Origin: Rhodobacter sp. | GTDB lineage: Bacteria; Pseudomonadota; Alphaproteobacteria; Rhodobacterales; Rhodobacteraceae | Direction of reading: 5' to 3' | Assembly (NCBI GenBank): GCA_013821825.1 | Contig: PNJK01000036.1 | Span: forward strand, 1-35,723 | DNA: 35,723 nucleotides | Part shown: positions 8,321 through 16,334 of the stretch, one piece after another | Layout: each line of letters begins with the position of its first letter | Position numbering within the stretch: position 1 is the stretch's first letter | Position numbers and translations under genes: made by a program | The notes under the pieces: generated by a model | Databases searched by the model: none | What the model saw: only the letters and a program-made list of their open reading frames with translations | What the model was told of the DNA's origin: nothing

Positions 8321-8840
8321 CATCACGCTGTTCGGCGAAACGCGCTGCCCCAAGACCCGGTTCTACCAGGCAGCCCTTGAAGAGCGTGGGCTTGACTATG
8401 AGATGGCCGAAGTTGACAAGGACCCGGATGCTGCACGCAGGCTGACCGACCTTGCAGGCAGTGCGGATAAGTTTCCGACCTTCCAGATTGCCGGTCGCAA
8501 GGTGCGCAACCCAAAGCTGCCGGAACTGGACAAGGAACTGGCCCGCGCTGGGTTATATGATCCTGGCTTGGTCCATGATGAGGCCAGCCAACGGTTCATC
8601 CGTCACATGGCCCCGGTGGATGCCTTTGTCAGCTACCACTGGCAAGGTGACAGGATGGTGATGGCCCACATCGAGGTTGATCCGTCTCTGCGCGGCACGG
8701 GATTGGGCGCCCGTTTCGCGGCAGAGGTATTTGATGCGGTTGTGCATCGCCCACACGAAATCCGTTTGACCTGCTCTTTCTTGCGGCGGGTCGCTGCTAC
8801 CCGGCCCGAATGGCGGTCGAAGTTTGGTTTAGGAGGATGA
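8313..8840 (+). CDS. Glutaredoxin-like domain fused to a YjdJ-type GNAT acetyltransferase
   Basis: A 175-residue protein with two domains. Residues 1-82 are glutaredoxin-like: ITLFGETRCPKTRFYQAALE has a monothiol-type CPKT site with a single Cys12, and DKFPTFQIAGRKVRNP supplies the cis-Pro region that binds glutathione. Residues 86-173 match the small GNAT_acetyltr_3 fold (YjdJ-type): a short N-terminal sheet, MAHIEVDPSLRGTGLGARF with the acetyl-CoA loop RGTGLG at 127-132, and a TCSFLRR segment with Cys154. Both parts are complete in length. Such small GNAT domains usually stand alone, so the fusion is unusual. It overlaps the flavoprotein gene and precedes the AhpD-like gene by 3 nt. Substrate unknown. 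Confidence 0.82.
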   Translation: MADITLFGETRCPKTRFYQAALEERGLDYEMAEVDKDPDAARRLTDLAGSADKFPTFQIAGRKVRNPKLPELDKELARAGLYDPGLVHDEASQRFIRHMAPVDAFVSYHWQGDRMVMAHIEVDPSLRGTGLGARFAAEVFDAVVHRPHEIRLTCSFLRRVAATRPEWRSKFGLGG

Positions 8841-8843
8841 GTT

Positions 8844-9299
8844 ATGGTTTCATTTGAAAATACCCGGTTTGACCCCGATTTGACGGGATTTCATGCTATT
8901 GCGCAGCAAATGGCACAGGCGGTTGGATACACCGCTGATTTGTCCATTGATTCCGGGTTGGCGCAGCTTTTGCGGCTACGGGTCGCACAGTTGAACCCGT
9001 GCTCCTATTGCCTGATTTTGCACAGCAAGGCCGCAAATGACCGTGGTATCGGCGTTGAAAAGATTGCGCATTTGCCATCATGGCGCGAAAGCACGATGTT
9101 TTCGGATGCCGAACGTTCAGCACTGGCCTATTGCGAGGCTTTGACGGCCTATGATCTAGCGGCTTTTCCGTCCAAGCATGCCGCGCTTGCGTCACACTTT
9201 GATGAGGTTGCGATTGCCGAAATCGCCGCCATCATCATCAACATGAACCTCTGGACCCGGTTGAAACTGGCGCAGGGTGCCATTCCGGTTCAGGTATAG
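8844..9299 (+). CDS. Carboxymuconolactone decarboxylase / AhpD-like protein
   Basis: A 151-residue alkylhydroperoxidase-like protein of the CMD family. The conserved active site NPCSYCLILHSKAA holds Cys53, Cys56 and His60, the CxxC-x3-H pattern of AhpD-type peroxidase/disulfide reductase proteins. Downstream helices (FSDAERSALAYCEALT, then IAEIAAIIINMNLWTRL) match the rest of the fold. The usual role is reduction of peroxides or recycling of a peroxiredoxin. A strong Shine-Dalgarno, AGGAGGATG, lies before the start and the gene is only 3 nt from both neighbours, so it belongs to the operon. The coding style appears a little less G+C-rich at third positions than in the genes before it. Confidence 0.9.
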   Translation: MVSFENTRFDPDLTGFHAIAQQMAQAVGYTADLSIDSGLAQLLRLRVAQLNPCSYCLILHSKAANDRGIGVEKIAHLPSWRESTMFSDAERSALAYCEALTAYDLAAFPSKHAALASHFDEVAIAEIAAIIINMNLWTRLKLAQGAIPVQV

Positions 9300-9302
9300 A
9301 CG

Positions 9303-9803
9303 ATGATAGAAACCGCAGGTTTTGGCGGCGGCTGTCATTGGTGCACCGAGGCGGTGTTTCGATCGCTTGCAGGTGTTACAGACGTCCGCCAGGGGTTCAT
9401 TTCGGCCGATGCCCCGCATGACAGCTATTCCGAGGCCGTTTCCGTGACATGGGACGCTGGCCGCATAAGTTTTGAAGACCTGATCCTGGCCCATCTGCTG
9501 ACCCATGCCAGCACCTCAAATCACAAGATGCGGGGCAAATATCGTAGTGCGGTCTATGTTCACGAGGCCGAGAGCGGCATCAAGGCCGCGCAGATCATCG
9601 ACCGCCTTGGGCAAGACTCTGACAGCGCGTTTGTGACTCAAGTCTTGCCATTCCGCATGTTCAAACCGTCAGACGCGCGGTTTCAGGACTACTATGAAAA
9701 CAACCGCGGCGGCCCGTTTTGCGACACCTACATCGAACCAAAACTGGCGCTGTTGCGGCAAAGCTTTTCCAAACTTCAGTCCGGAGCCTTGAGCCATGTT
9801 TGA
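9303..9803 (+). CDS. Divergent MsrA-family methionine sulfoxide reductase
   Basis: A 166-residue MsrA-family protein with the active-site variant GGGCHWCTEAVFRSLAGV, where Cys11 aligns with the catalytic cysteine and Cys14 is a possible resolving partner. His12 replaces the usual Phe of GCFW. The GYxGG and GHAExV segments of ordinary MsrA are replaced by GFISADAPHDSYSEAVSVTW, while KMRGKYRSAVYVHE matches the GxxYRSxIYY segment. It may act on a different sulfoxide substrate or be specialised. It is not a recent duplicate of the msrA at 2526, from which it differs widely. It overlaps the antiporter gene by 8 nt. Confidence 0.83.
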   Translation: MIETAGFGGGCHWCTEAVFRSLAGVTDVRQGFISADAPHDSYSEAVSVTWDAGRISFEDLILAHLLTHASTSNHKMRGKYRSAVYVHEAESGIKAAQIIDRLGQDSDSAFVTQVLPFRMFKPSDARFQDYYENNRGGPFCDTYIEPKLALLRQSFSKLQSGALSHV

Positions 9804-10983
9804 GACCTTGCTGATCATACTGGCGTTCGCCTTCTATTCCTTGTTCAGCAACGCGATCTCGAAAACCGTTCTGACTCTTCCGCTTTTGTTCACGGTGGTT
9901 GGTTTTGCGCTTTCAGGCCCGCTTGAGGCCAGCGTGTCACCAAAGGTGATACATGAAGGCAAAAAGTTGTTGGCAGAGGTGACGCTGATCCTTGTGCTGT
10001 TTGCTGATGCCAGTCATGTGCGGTTTCGCCAGCTTGCGATGGACTGGATGCTTCCGGCGCGCATGTTGGTGATCGGGATGCCGTTGACCATTGCGCTTGG
10101 CACTGTCGTTGTCACCTTGCTGAACCCCGGGGCGGGGTTGGCCATGGCGCTGCTGACGGCGGCGGTGCTGACCCCTACGGATGCAGCCCTTGGGCAGGCC
10201 GTAGTCGTCAACCCCAAGGTTCCGCCCCATATCGGCCAGACCATCAATGTCGAAAGCGGGTTGAACGATGGCCTTGCCCTGCCTTTTGTGTTGCTGGGCG
10301 CTTCGCTTGCGTCGATGGCCTCTGAACATCTGTCAGGTGCCGCCCTTGCCTGGGAGGCGGTGAGCGAAGTTGTTCTGGGCGTTGTTGCGGGGATAGTGGT
10401 CGGCTGGGTGGCTGCTGTCGCGATGAGCTGGGCGCAGGACCGACAGGTCATGCAGAAATCTGCCGGGGCAGTGCTGTTTCTTCTGGCTGCCTTTACCGCC
10501 TATGTGTTGGCGGACCTTGTGGGGGGGAACGGCTTTATCGCGGCTTTCATCGCCGGGATGGTTTTCGGCAACACGTATAAGCACGGTGCCCATTTCATTT
10601 CCGAGTTCATGGAAGGTGCTGGTCAGTTGTTGACGATGGCGGCCTTTCTGGCCTTTGGTGCCTTTCTTTTGCCCGTCGGGATCGCGCATGCCAGCGTTTC
10701 TAACGTGGCTTTGGCGGTGCTGTTCCTGACGGTTGTGCGCATGTTGCCAATCTTTATCTCGCTTACCGGCACAGGGCTTTCGTCGTCTGAAAAACTGTTC
10801 TTGGGCTGGTTTGGCCCGCGTGGGTTGGCGTCCTTGCTGTTTACGATGCTGATGATAGACAGCTTTGATTTCCCCAATGAGGCAGAGTTGATCGCATGCG
10901 TTTCCCTGACGGTCGGATTGTCAATCTTGTTGCATGGCTTGACGTCGACACCCCTGTCAAACTGGATCGCGAAGCAAAAATGA
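9796..10983 (+). CDS. Cation:proton antiporter (CPA1 / NhaP-like)
   Basis: A 395-residue integral membrane protein with about 11-12 hydrophobic helices. Family markers include LILVLFADASHVRF, AAVLTPTDAALGQAVVVNPK and VPPHIGQTINVESGLNDGLA, the latter two forming the ion-binding core of CPA-type sodium or potassium/proton antiporters. The protein is shorter than many NhaP proteins and lacks a long cytoplasmic tail. It would exchange a monovalent cation for protons and so adjust internal pH or salt. It overlaps the upstream msrA-like gene by 8 nt and the next gene by 4 nt, so it is translationally coupled on both sides. Ion preference cannot be read from the sequence. Confidence 0.9.
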   Translation: MFETLLIILAFAFYSLFSNAISKTVLTLPLLFTVVGFALSGPLEASVSPKVIHEGKKLLAEVTLILVLFADASHVRFRQLAMDWMLPARMLVIGMPLTIALGTVVVTLLNPGAGLAMALLTAAVLTPTDAALGQAVVVNPKVPPHIGQTINVESGLNDGLALPFVLLGASLASMASEHLSGAALAWEAVSEVVLGVVAGIVVGWVAAVAMSWAQDRQVMQKSAGAVLFLLAAFTAYVLADLVGGNGFIAAFIAGMVFGNTYKHGAHFISEFMEGAGQLLTMAAFLAFGAFLLPVGIAHASVSNVALAVLFLTVVRMLPIFISLTGTGLSSSEKLFLGWFGPRGLASLLFTMLMIDSFDFPNEAELIACVSLTVGLSILLHGLTSTPLSNWIAKQK

Positions 10984-12542
10984 GGGTCCTGCGCAGGTTA
11001 ACCAAACTGATCGCGATACTGGCCTTTTTCGCGACTGCCCTGATCCTCATTGCAGGGCTGGTTTTCCGTTTGCCCGATCTTGATGGGCGCAGCACGTCTT
11101 ACGCGCTTGGCATCACTGCTGACACAACGCTGGGCGCAAAGATCAGCCCACTTGCGGACCAGAATTCGGGCCTGTCCGGAGTATATCCGCTGTTTCGTGG
11201 TGCAGAGGCTTATGCAGCGCGGGTGGTACTTGCGCGGTCGGCAGAGCAGTCCATAGATGCACGTTATTACATTTGGCAAAATGACAACACCGGACTACCG
11301 CTGCTGCAAGAACTGCGGCTTGCGGCCGAGCGGGGCGTCCGGGTGCGTCTTTTGGTGGACGATAACGGAACCTCTGATCTTGACGGCGAACTGGCGGCCC
11401 TCAATCAGCTAGAGAATTTCGAGGTAAGGGTCTTCAACCCTTTCAATCTGCGCGATCCACGACTTGCATCGTATTTCTTCGATTTCTTCCGTCTTAACCG
11501 CCGGATGCACAACAAATCCTTCACCGTGGACAGCGCCGTAACAATTATCGGTGGGCGCAATATCGGGGACATCTACTTTTCCTTTGACGCAGAAACCCAA
11601 TATTCGGATTTCGATCTGATGTTGATGGGAGACGCCGCGCAGGACGTGGATGCGGACTTTGATCTTTACTGGAACAGCCTGTCAGCCTATCCTCATGAGC
11701 TTCTGGTTCAGCCCGACCCCGGGGCATTGTCGCTATTGCAATCAGATGCCGAGGCCATAGCCCTTGCGCCTGAATGGGGTCTGTATCTGGGGGCCATCCA
11801 AAGCAGCAAGCTGATCACCGATCTTGTTGCGTCATCGCTGCAGGTCGAATGGGTCGAAGTTGCTTTGGTAAGCGATGATCCCCCCAAGGGGCTTGGCAAG
11901 GTTGCGCCCGAAAAGCTGATGCTTTCAAAGCTGACCGCAATCATCGGCGATGCAGAGCATTCGATTGACTTGCTGTCGGCGTATTTCATTCCGGGCGATG
12001 CCGGCACCGATATCCTGACGGCCGCCGCTCAATCAGGTGTAAGGGTGCGCACCCTGACCAATTCGCTGGAAGCGACAGACGTCTTGCCCGTTCATGCCGG
12101 CTACACAAAATACCGCGCCCCCTTGCTGGATGCTGGCGTTGAGGTTTACGAAATGCGCAAAGCCCCCGGTCAGGCGAGCCGCGCCGAGTTGGGCTTTCTT
12201 GGCAGTTCGGCCGCCAGTCTGCACGCCAAGACCTTCGTGCTGGACGCTGATCGGGTCTTTGTCGGCTCGTTCAATTTTGACCCCCGCTCGGCTTTTCTCA
12301 ACTGCGAAATGGGGTTCTTGGTGCACAGCAAGGCGCTGGCCACACACATGACCCAAAGATTTGACACGGGCCTTGAAACCGTCGCCTGGCAGGTTGTGAA
12401 AAGCGGCGATGGTCGCCTTGAATGGCACAGCCGCGAAGACGATGGCGCATCCGTTTCCTTGACGACCGAACCGGGCAGCAGCGCAACAAAGCGAATGGCG
12501 CTTTGGGTGATCGGGCTGCTTCCGGTCGAGTGGATGCTTTAG
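10980..12542 (+). CDS. Phospholipase D / cardiolipin-synthase-like membrane protein
   Basis: The open frame extends back to 10896, but the ATG at 10980 overlaps the antiporter stop (ATGA) and begins a natural N-terminus, MRVLRRLTKLIAILAFFATA, with a membrane anchor at about residues 9-28. That gives 520 residues. Two HKD motifs are visible: MHNKSFTVD in the first half and SLHAKTFVLD in the second, followed by VGSFNFDPRS. This is the layout of bacterial PLD-family phospholipases and cardiolipin-synthase-like (ClsC/YmdC type) enzymes, which cut or exchange phosphodiester bonds of phospholipids at the inner membrane. In a stress operon it may remodel membrane lipids. The exact substrate is inferred. 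Confidence 0.88.
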   Translation: MRVLRRLTKLIAILAFFATALILIAGLVFRLPDLDGRSTSYALGITADTTLGAKISPLADQNSGLSGVYPLFRGAEAYAARVVLARSAEQSIDARYYIWQNDNTGLPLLQELRLAAERGVRVRLLVDDNGTSDLDGELAALNQLENFEVRVFNPFNLRDPRLASYFFDFFRLNRRMHNKSFTVDSAVTIIGGRNIGDIYFSFDAETQYSDFDLMLMGDAAQDVDADFDLYWNSLSAYPHELLVQPDPGALSLLQSDAEAIALAPEWGLYLGAIQSSKLITDLVASSLQVEWVEVALVSDDPPKGLGKVAPEKLMLSKLTAIIGDAEHSIDLLSAYFIPGDAGTDILTAAAQSGVRVRTLTNSLEATDVLPVHAGYTKYRAPLLDAGVEVYEMRKAPGQASRAELGFLGSSAASLHAKTFVLDADRVFVGSFNFDPRSAFLNCEMGFLVHSKALATHMTQRFDTGLETVAWQVVKSGDGRLEWHSREDDGASVSLTTEPGSSATKRMALWVIGLLPVEWML

Positions 12543-12588
12543 CCGGTCCAAAGAGTCACCAAAACCCCACCAAAAGGAGCCGTCACAC

Positions 12589-12906
12589 ATGACGCTGCAT
12601 GTCGAAGTTTTCCGCCACCGTATCGACCCCAGTTTTCGGGGAGAATTTGATGACCTTTACGCCCGGATGGTGACCATCGTCAAAGGACTGAAGGGTTACA
12701 TCAGCCACAAGGTCTTTACTGCCGAGGATGGCGAGAGAGTTCTGATTGGCTATTTCAGCGACTTCGAAGCTATCGAGGAATGGGACGCTCACCCTGAACA
12801 CAAATACGCCAAAGAACGGGGCAAAGCGGATGTGTTCACTGAATATGATGTAATCGTCGCCAAGGTGGTAGAACACCATTCCAAGCCAGCAAAACCCGGC
12901 GCATGA
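12589..12906 (+). CDS. Antibiotic biosynthesis monooxygenase (ABM)-fold protein
   Basis: A 105-residue protein matching the ABM dimeric alpha-beta barrel: an N-terminal strand (LHVEVFRHRID), a helix (FDDLYARMVTIVKGLKGY), then GERVLIGYFSDFEAIEEW and a HPEHKYAKERGK helix. Proteins of this fold include monooxygenases, haem-degrading enzymes and many of unknown role; no residues decisive for one reaction are visible here. AAAAGGAG lies before the start. It is the last gene of the plus-strand operon and converges on the ZntB-like gene with 11 nt between stop codons. Confidence 0.82.
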   Translation: MTLHVEVFRHRIDPSFRGEFDDLYARMVTIVKGLKGYISHKVFTAEDGERVLIGYFSDFEAIEEWDAHPEHKYAKERGKADVFTEYDVIVAKVVEHHSKPAKPGA

Positions 12907-12917
12907 CCGCTTTTTTC

Positions 12918-13850
12918 CTACAACAGTCCGCGCCAGCGGAACAGAATCAGCAGCAGCGCAGAAAAAGCGACGCACCCAACTGCCAATATCAAAAATCCCC
13001 ATGGGTTTCCGCTCATGGGGATCCCCGCCAAATTGACACCGAACAGCCCTGTCACAAAACCAAGCGGCAAAAAGATGGTCGCGGCAACGGCAAAGGCGTA
13101 AGAGCTTTTGTTCAGCTTGCGATCCTGTATTCGGGTGACCTGATCGTTCAGGATGTCGATCCTTTCGCGCAGGTTGAGCAGAGTTTCCAAGAACCGCAAA
13201 AGCCGGTTCAACGAATCCTCCAACCGCGAACGCGTCCGGTCATCAAGCAAGGGATGTTGCAGGGTCGACAGAGTTTCCAGAACCGGGCGCTGCGGCCCAA
13301 GATGGCGCAGAAAGCCACTGATCCGGGTTTCGGTATCCGCCATGTTTGGGCAGGCGAATTCTGTTTTGTGCTGCGCCACAAGGACGCCGATCCGGTCTGT
13401 GTCGTCTTCAAGCATTTCGACCTGCCCTTCGACTTCGTCGAGATGCTCTGCGATCAGATCGGCAAGAAATGCGGAAGGCGTGTCAGGGCCACCCCCCTGA
13501 ACCAGACGACTAGCGATTTCGAGGATCGGGTCTACGTCCGCCTCGCGCGTGGTGATGACCTTGTCCTTGCCAAGCCAGATCCGCATCGAAACCATGTCTT
13601 CGGGCCGTGCCATGTCTTCGCCGCGCAGGTGCATGGCTTTGAGCAAGACCATGATGCCATCGGGAAGAACCCGGATGCGCGACCGGGTATCCTCCTCGAC
13701 CAGCGCATCGACGATCAGATCATCAAGGGCCACCTTCTCCATCAGGTATTCGGGCGTCTCGCGGTGGCGGATGCACATGTGCAGCCATTCACCCTCACGT
13801 TGAAGGGGCAAAAGATGCAGAAAACCGGGCAAATCACGATCGGGTTGCAT
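12918..13850 (-). CDS. zntB: CorA-family zinc/magnesium transporter, ZntB type
   Basis: A 310-residue CorA-superfamily transporter. A long cytoplasmic N-terminal domain with extended helices (SRLEDSLNRLLRFLETLLNL, then RERIDILNDQVTRIQDRKLN) is followed by two membrane helices near the C-terminus, separated by FVTGLFGVNLAGIPM. The GVN signature (instead of GMN) is that of the ZntB branch, which moves zinc, and in some cases other divalent metals, with protons. It is preceded on the same strand by the TrkA-C membrane protein, with 6 nt between them. A 563-codon open frame on the opposite strand is a shadow. Confidence 0.9.
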   Translation of the reverse strand: MQPDRDLPGFLHLLPLQREGEWLHMCIRHRETPEYLMEKVALDDLIVDALVEEDTRSRIRVLPDGIMVLLKAMHLRGEDMARPEDMVSMRIWLGKDKVITTREADVDPILEIASRLVQGGGPDTPSAFLADLIAEHLDEVEGQVEMLEDDTDRIGVLVAQHKTEFACPNMADTETRISGFLRHLGPQRPVLETLSTLQHPLLDDRTRSRLEDSLNRLLRFLETLLNLRERIDILNDQVTRIQDRKLNKSSYAFAVAATIFLPLGFVTGLFGVNLAGIPMSGNPWGFLILAVGCVAFSALLLILFRWRGLL

Positions 13851-13856
13851 GCGACT

Positions 13857-14543
13857 TCAATGCCCTTTTCTGATGATCGGCTGGCCAAAAGCCGCAGCAA
13901 ATGCCGAATGGGCACGCTCTGGACCGGAAAGTATGACGACTTGGCCGGCTTCGAACCTATCGGGTTTACCATGATCGATATGGCCGTCGATATTGCGCGT
14001 CCCTATCGGGATAAGCGCCGCCCCTGCTACCCAAGCCTTGGGGTTGGCGCCGGGCGCCTTGGCAAGCACATGTTCCCCCACGGTGACATCACCCGTCAGT
14101 CGGAACAGCACCAGATAGTCCATTTTGCCAGTCTGATGCTTCGCCAGCCAGCCCGACGCCACCTTGCAGATAAGGCGATCCGCCCATGCGGAAAGCAGCA
14201 CATAGCGCAGGTAAAGCAAGGCAATTGCCACCGCCGCACCCTGCGACAGCAGCCCAGTTGTGGTGCCACTGACGCCGAACGCCCCAACAACCACGGTCGC
14301 GATCAAGGAACCAAAACCGATGCCTCCGGTAAACATCAGCACGATCAGAATTTTGCGACGCTCTGGGGTCTGCAGGATCAATTCCGACTCGCTGGTCGTA
14401 AAGCCGGTTCCCATAAGCGCAGAAATCGCTTGGAGCCGTGCAATATGACGGGGGATGCCGCTGTGCTCAAGGACCACCCCGGCGACCCTTACAATCGTGC
14501 TGGTGACGGTAAACAAGACAACTATGGACAATGCAGCACCCAT
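13857..14543 (-). CDS. Membrane protein with TrkA-C-like domain
   Basis: A 228-residue protein. The first part has three membrane segments (ALSIVVLFTVTSTIVRVAGV, IVLMFTGGIGFGSLIATVVV and AAVAIALLYLRYVLLSAWA); the segment LQAISALMGTGFTTSES lies between the first two. The C-terminal 80 residues resemble a TrkA-C (RCK_C) ligand-binding domain (GEHVLAKAPGANPKAWV, then FEAGQVVILSGPE). Similar proteins are thought to help control potassium or cation movement, but the role of this family is not established. AGAGG lies 9 nt before the ATG. It is the first gene of a two-gene minus-strand unit with zntB and diverges from the GreA-like gene across 80 nt. Confidence 0.75.
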   Translation of the reverse strand: MGAALSIVVLFTVTSTIVRVAGVVLEHSGIPRHIARLQAISALMGTGFTTSESELILQTPERRKILIVLMFTGGIGFGSLIATVVVGAFGVSGTTTGLLSQGAAVAIALLYLRYVLLSAWADRLICKVASGWLAKHQTGKMDYLVLFRLTGDVTVGEHVLAKAPGANPKAWVAGAALIPIGTRNIDGHIDHGKPDRFEAGQVVILSGPERAHSAFAAAFGQPIIRKGH

Positions 14544-14623
14544 GTTGGAACGCCTCTTTTGCTGTTGCGCTCGCCGTTGCGGGCATCGTGTTAACTCTTA
14601 CCTAAAATCCTAAAGGAAACATC

Positions 14624-15070
14624 ATGATCGACAAGTCCCACTTGCGCACCACAATGCTGGCGCTGACCGAAGCAGAACTGGCGCAGGCCCACAAGACCTA
14701 TGAACGCTTCCTTGCTGCCGCGCGGCTGGATCGGTTTGAACCCGTCGAATACGACGAACAGGCGCAAGCCGAAACTGCCGCCGATCTGGCAGAAGCGTTT
14801 GATGATCGCGAGCATGAAGCGCAAGCCAAGATTGCCGCAATTGCAGGTTTGGATTTTGGTCCGAAGACCGAAGTTGGCCCCGGTGCCGCGGTGCGAATCG
14901 GCGACCGCTTTCTGGTCGTCGGTGTATCCACCGGCGAATTCACCTGCCAGGGCCAGAAGTTTGTCGGCATTTCCCAGGCCGCTCCGATCTACGAAGCCCT
15001 GGAAGGCAAGAAGGCCGGCGAGGTCTGCGAATTTCGCGGCCGCAAGATGAAGGTAGCGGAAGTTTACTGA
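14624..15070 (+). CDS. GreA/GreB C-terminal-domain protein
   Basis: A 148-residue protein whose C-terminal half matches the FKBP-like domain of transcript-cleavage factors GreA/GreB (PGAAVRIGDRFLVVGVST, then GISQAAPIYEALEGKKAGE). The N-terminal half has a helix-rich region (TEAELAQAHKTYERFLAAAR, DDREHEAQAKIAAI) shorter than the coiled coil that reaches the RNA polymerase active site in true GreA. It may bind RNA polymerase at the secondary channel but with altered activity, as Gfh- or Rnk-type relatives do; this is inference. AAAGGAAAC precedes the ATG. It opens a second plus-strand group. Confidence 0.8.
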   Translation: MIDKSHLRTTMLALTEAELAQAHKTYERFLAAARLDRFEPVEYDEQAQAETAADLAEAFDDREHEAQAKIAAIAGLDFGPKTEVGPGAAVRIGDRFLVVGVSTGEFTCQGQKFVGISQAAPIYEALEGKKAGEVCEFRGRKMKVAEVY

Positions 15071-15093
15071 GACACGAAACGGAGGGACTCGAT

Positions 15094-15675
15094 ATGACTG
15101 AAACCAGATTAGACTCGCGCCCGCGTGTTCCGCCAAACCAGGTGGTTACGCAGAAATTTCCGGTGATGACCGCAGGCACGCCTGCGACGGCAGGCATCGA
15201 GGAATGGACGCTGGTTCTGGACGGTGATGTTGAAAGCCCCGTAACGCTCGACTGGGCCGCGTTCAACTCGCTGCCACAACAAGACTTTACTGCGGACATT
15301 CACTGTGTCACCCGGTGGTCGAAACTCGACACGCGCTGGCGCGGCGTGTCACTGCAGGTGCTGGCCGATTTGGTTCGGCCAAAGACCGGCTCTGACTATG
15401 TTCAGGCGCGGGCTGACGGCAATTACACCGCCAATCTGCGCCTGCGCGATCTGGTATCAGACAAGGCCTTTGTCGCCACCGGATTTGACGGCAAGCCGCT
15501 AACCCTCGATCATGGTGGCCCGGCGCGTCTGGTGGTGCCCGACCTATACTTCTGGAAAAGTGCCAAGTGGCTGCGTGGCCTGCATTTCAGCCCCTTTGAC
15601 TACAAAGGGTACTGGGAGAAACTTGGGTATCACAATTACGGCGATCCCTGGCTTGAACAGCGGTACCGCGGATGA
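15094..15675 (+). CDS. Sulfite-oxidase-like molybdopterin oxidoreductase
   Basis: A 193-residue protein covering the molybdopterin-binding domain of the sulfite oxidase/MsrP family. The cofactor-ligating cysteine is Cys71 in DIHCVTRWSKLDTRWRGVSL, followed by DHGGPARLVVPDLYFWKSAK and HFSPFDYKGYWEKLGYHNYG. No Tat signal is present, so unlike MsrP it is expected in the cytoplasm, and it lacks the dimerisation domain of true sulfite oxidase. The substrate may be a sulfoxide or other oxidised species, which would suit the island, but that is inferred. It overlaps the next gene by 4 nt. Confidence 0.88.
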   Translation: MTETRLDSRPRVPPNQVVTQKFPVMTAGTPATAGIEEWTLVLDGDVESPVTLDWAAFNSLPQQDFTADIHCVTRWSKLDTRWRGVSLQVLADLVRPKTGSDYVQARADGNYTANLRLRDLVSDKAFVATGFDGKPLTLDHGGPARLVVPDLYFWKSAKWLRGLHFSPFDYKGYWEKLGYHNYGDPWLEQRYRG

Positions 15676-16289
15676 CGATTCAAGACCAATACGCCGAACT
15701 TGAACCGCAGATTCGGGCGTGCCGTCTGTGTGCCGAGGATTTTCTTGGCACCGCAACGCGGCACGCGGCACGCCCCATTGTCTGGTTTCGCCCCGGTGCG
15801 CGTATCCTGATCGTGGGTCAGGCTCCGGGGTTGCGTGTGCACGAATCCGGCATTCCCTTTGACGACCGCTCAGGGGATCGGCTGCGCGACTGGATGGGGG
15901 TAAGCCGCGACGAGTTCTACGATCAAGACCGGGTTGCAGTGGTGCCGATGGCTTTTTGCTTCCCCGGTTATGACAACAAGGGAAGCGATCTGCCGCCGCA
16001 ACCGCGCTGTGCGGCGAACTGGCGGGAAAGGGCAGTGGCCCTTTTCCCCGAAGTCAGTTTGACAGTCGTCATTGGTGGCTATGCCCAAGGATGGCATCTG
16101 GGGCAAGAATGGCGCAAGGCGGGGGTCAATGCCACAGTGCAGAACTGGCAAGGCTTCGGGCCGGCCAGATTTCCACTTCCGCACCCGTCGTGGCGCAACA
16201 ATGCCTTCCTGCGCCGCAATCCCTGGTTCGAGACCGATCTACTCCCGGCACTCAAAACCCGCGTCCAGTTGGCCCTGAAGGGCATCTGA
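15672..16289 (+). CDS. Uracil-DNA glycosylase family protein
   Basis: A 205-residue DNA-repair glycosylase of the uracil-DNA glycosylase superfamily. Motif 1 is ILIVGQAPGLRVHESGIPF (GQAPG at 49-53) and motif 2 is the late PHPSWRNN. Cys17 and Cys20 (CRLC) near the N-terminus could form part of an iron-sulfur site, as in family 4/5 enzymes, but the remaining ligands are not certain. It would remove uracil or related damaged bases from DNA. The start ATG overlaps the preceding stop (ATGA), showing co-translation with the molybdoenzyme. Confidence 0.86.
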   Translation: MTIQDQYAELEPQIRACRLCAEDFLGTATRHAARPIVWFRPGARILIVGQAPGLRVHESGIPFDDRSGDRLRDWMGVSRDEFYDQDRVAVVPMAFCFPGYDNKGSDLPPQPRCAANWRERAVALFPEVSLTVVIGGYAQGWHLGQEWRKAGVNATVQNWQGFGPARFPLPHPSWRNNAFLRRNPWFETDLLPALKTRVQLALKGI

Positions 16290-16334
16290 CGCCGAAATGA
16301 TGAAATTCAACCGACAAACACAGGAGATACCGAT

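Noticed and set aside
12903..14594. 563-codon plus-strand open frame
   Set aside because: It runs opposite to the ZntB-like transporter and TrkA-C protein, both with clear family motifs; the plus-strand translation is rich in Gln, His and Arg with no domain.
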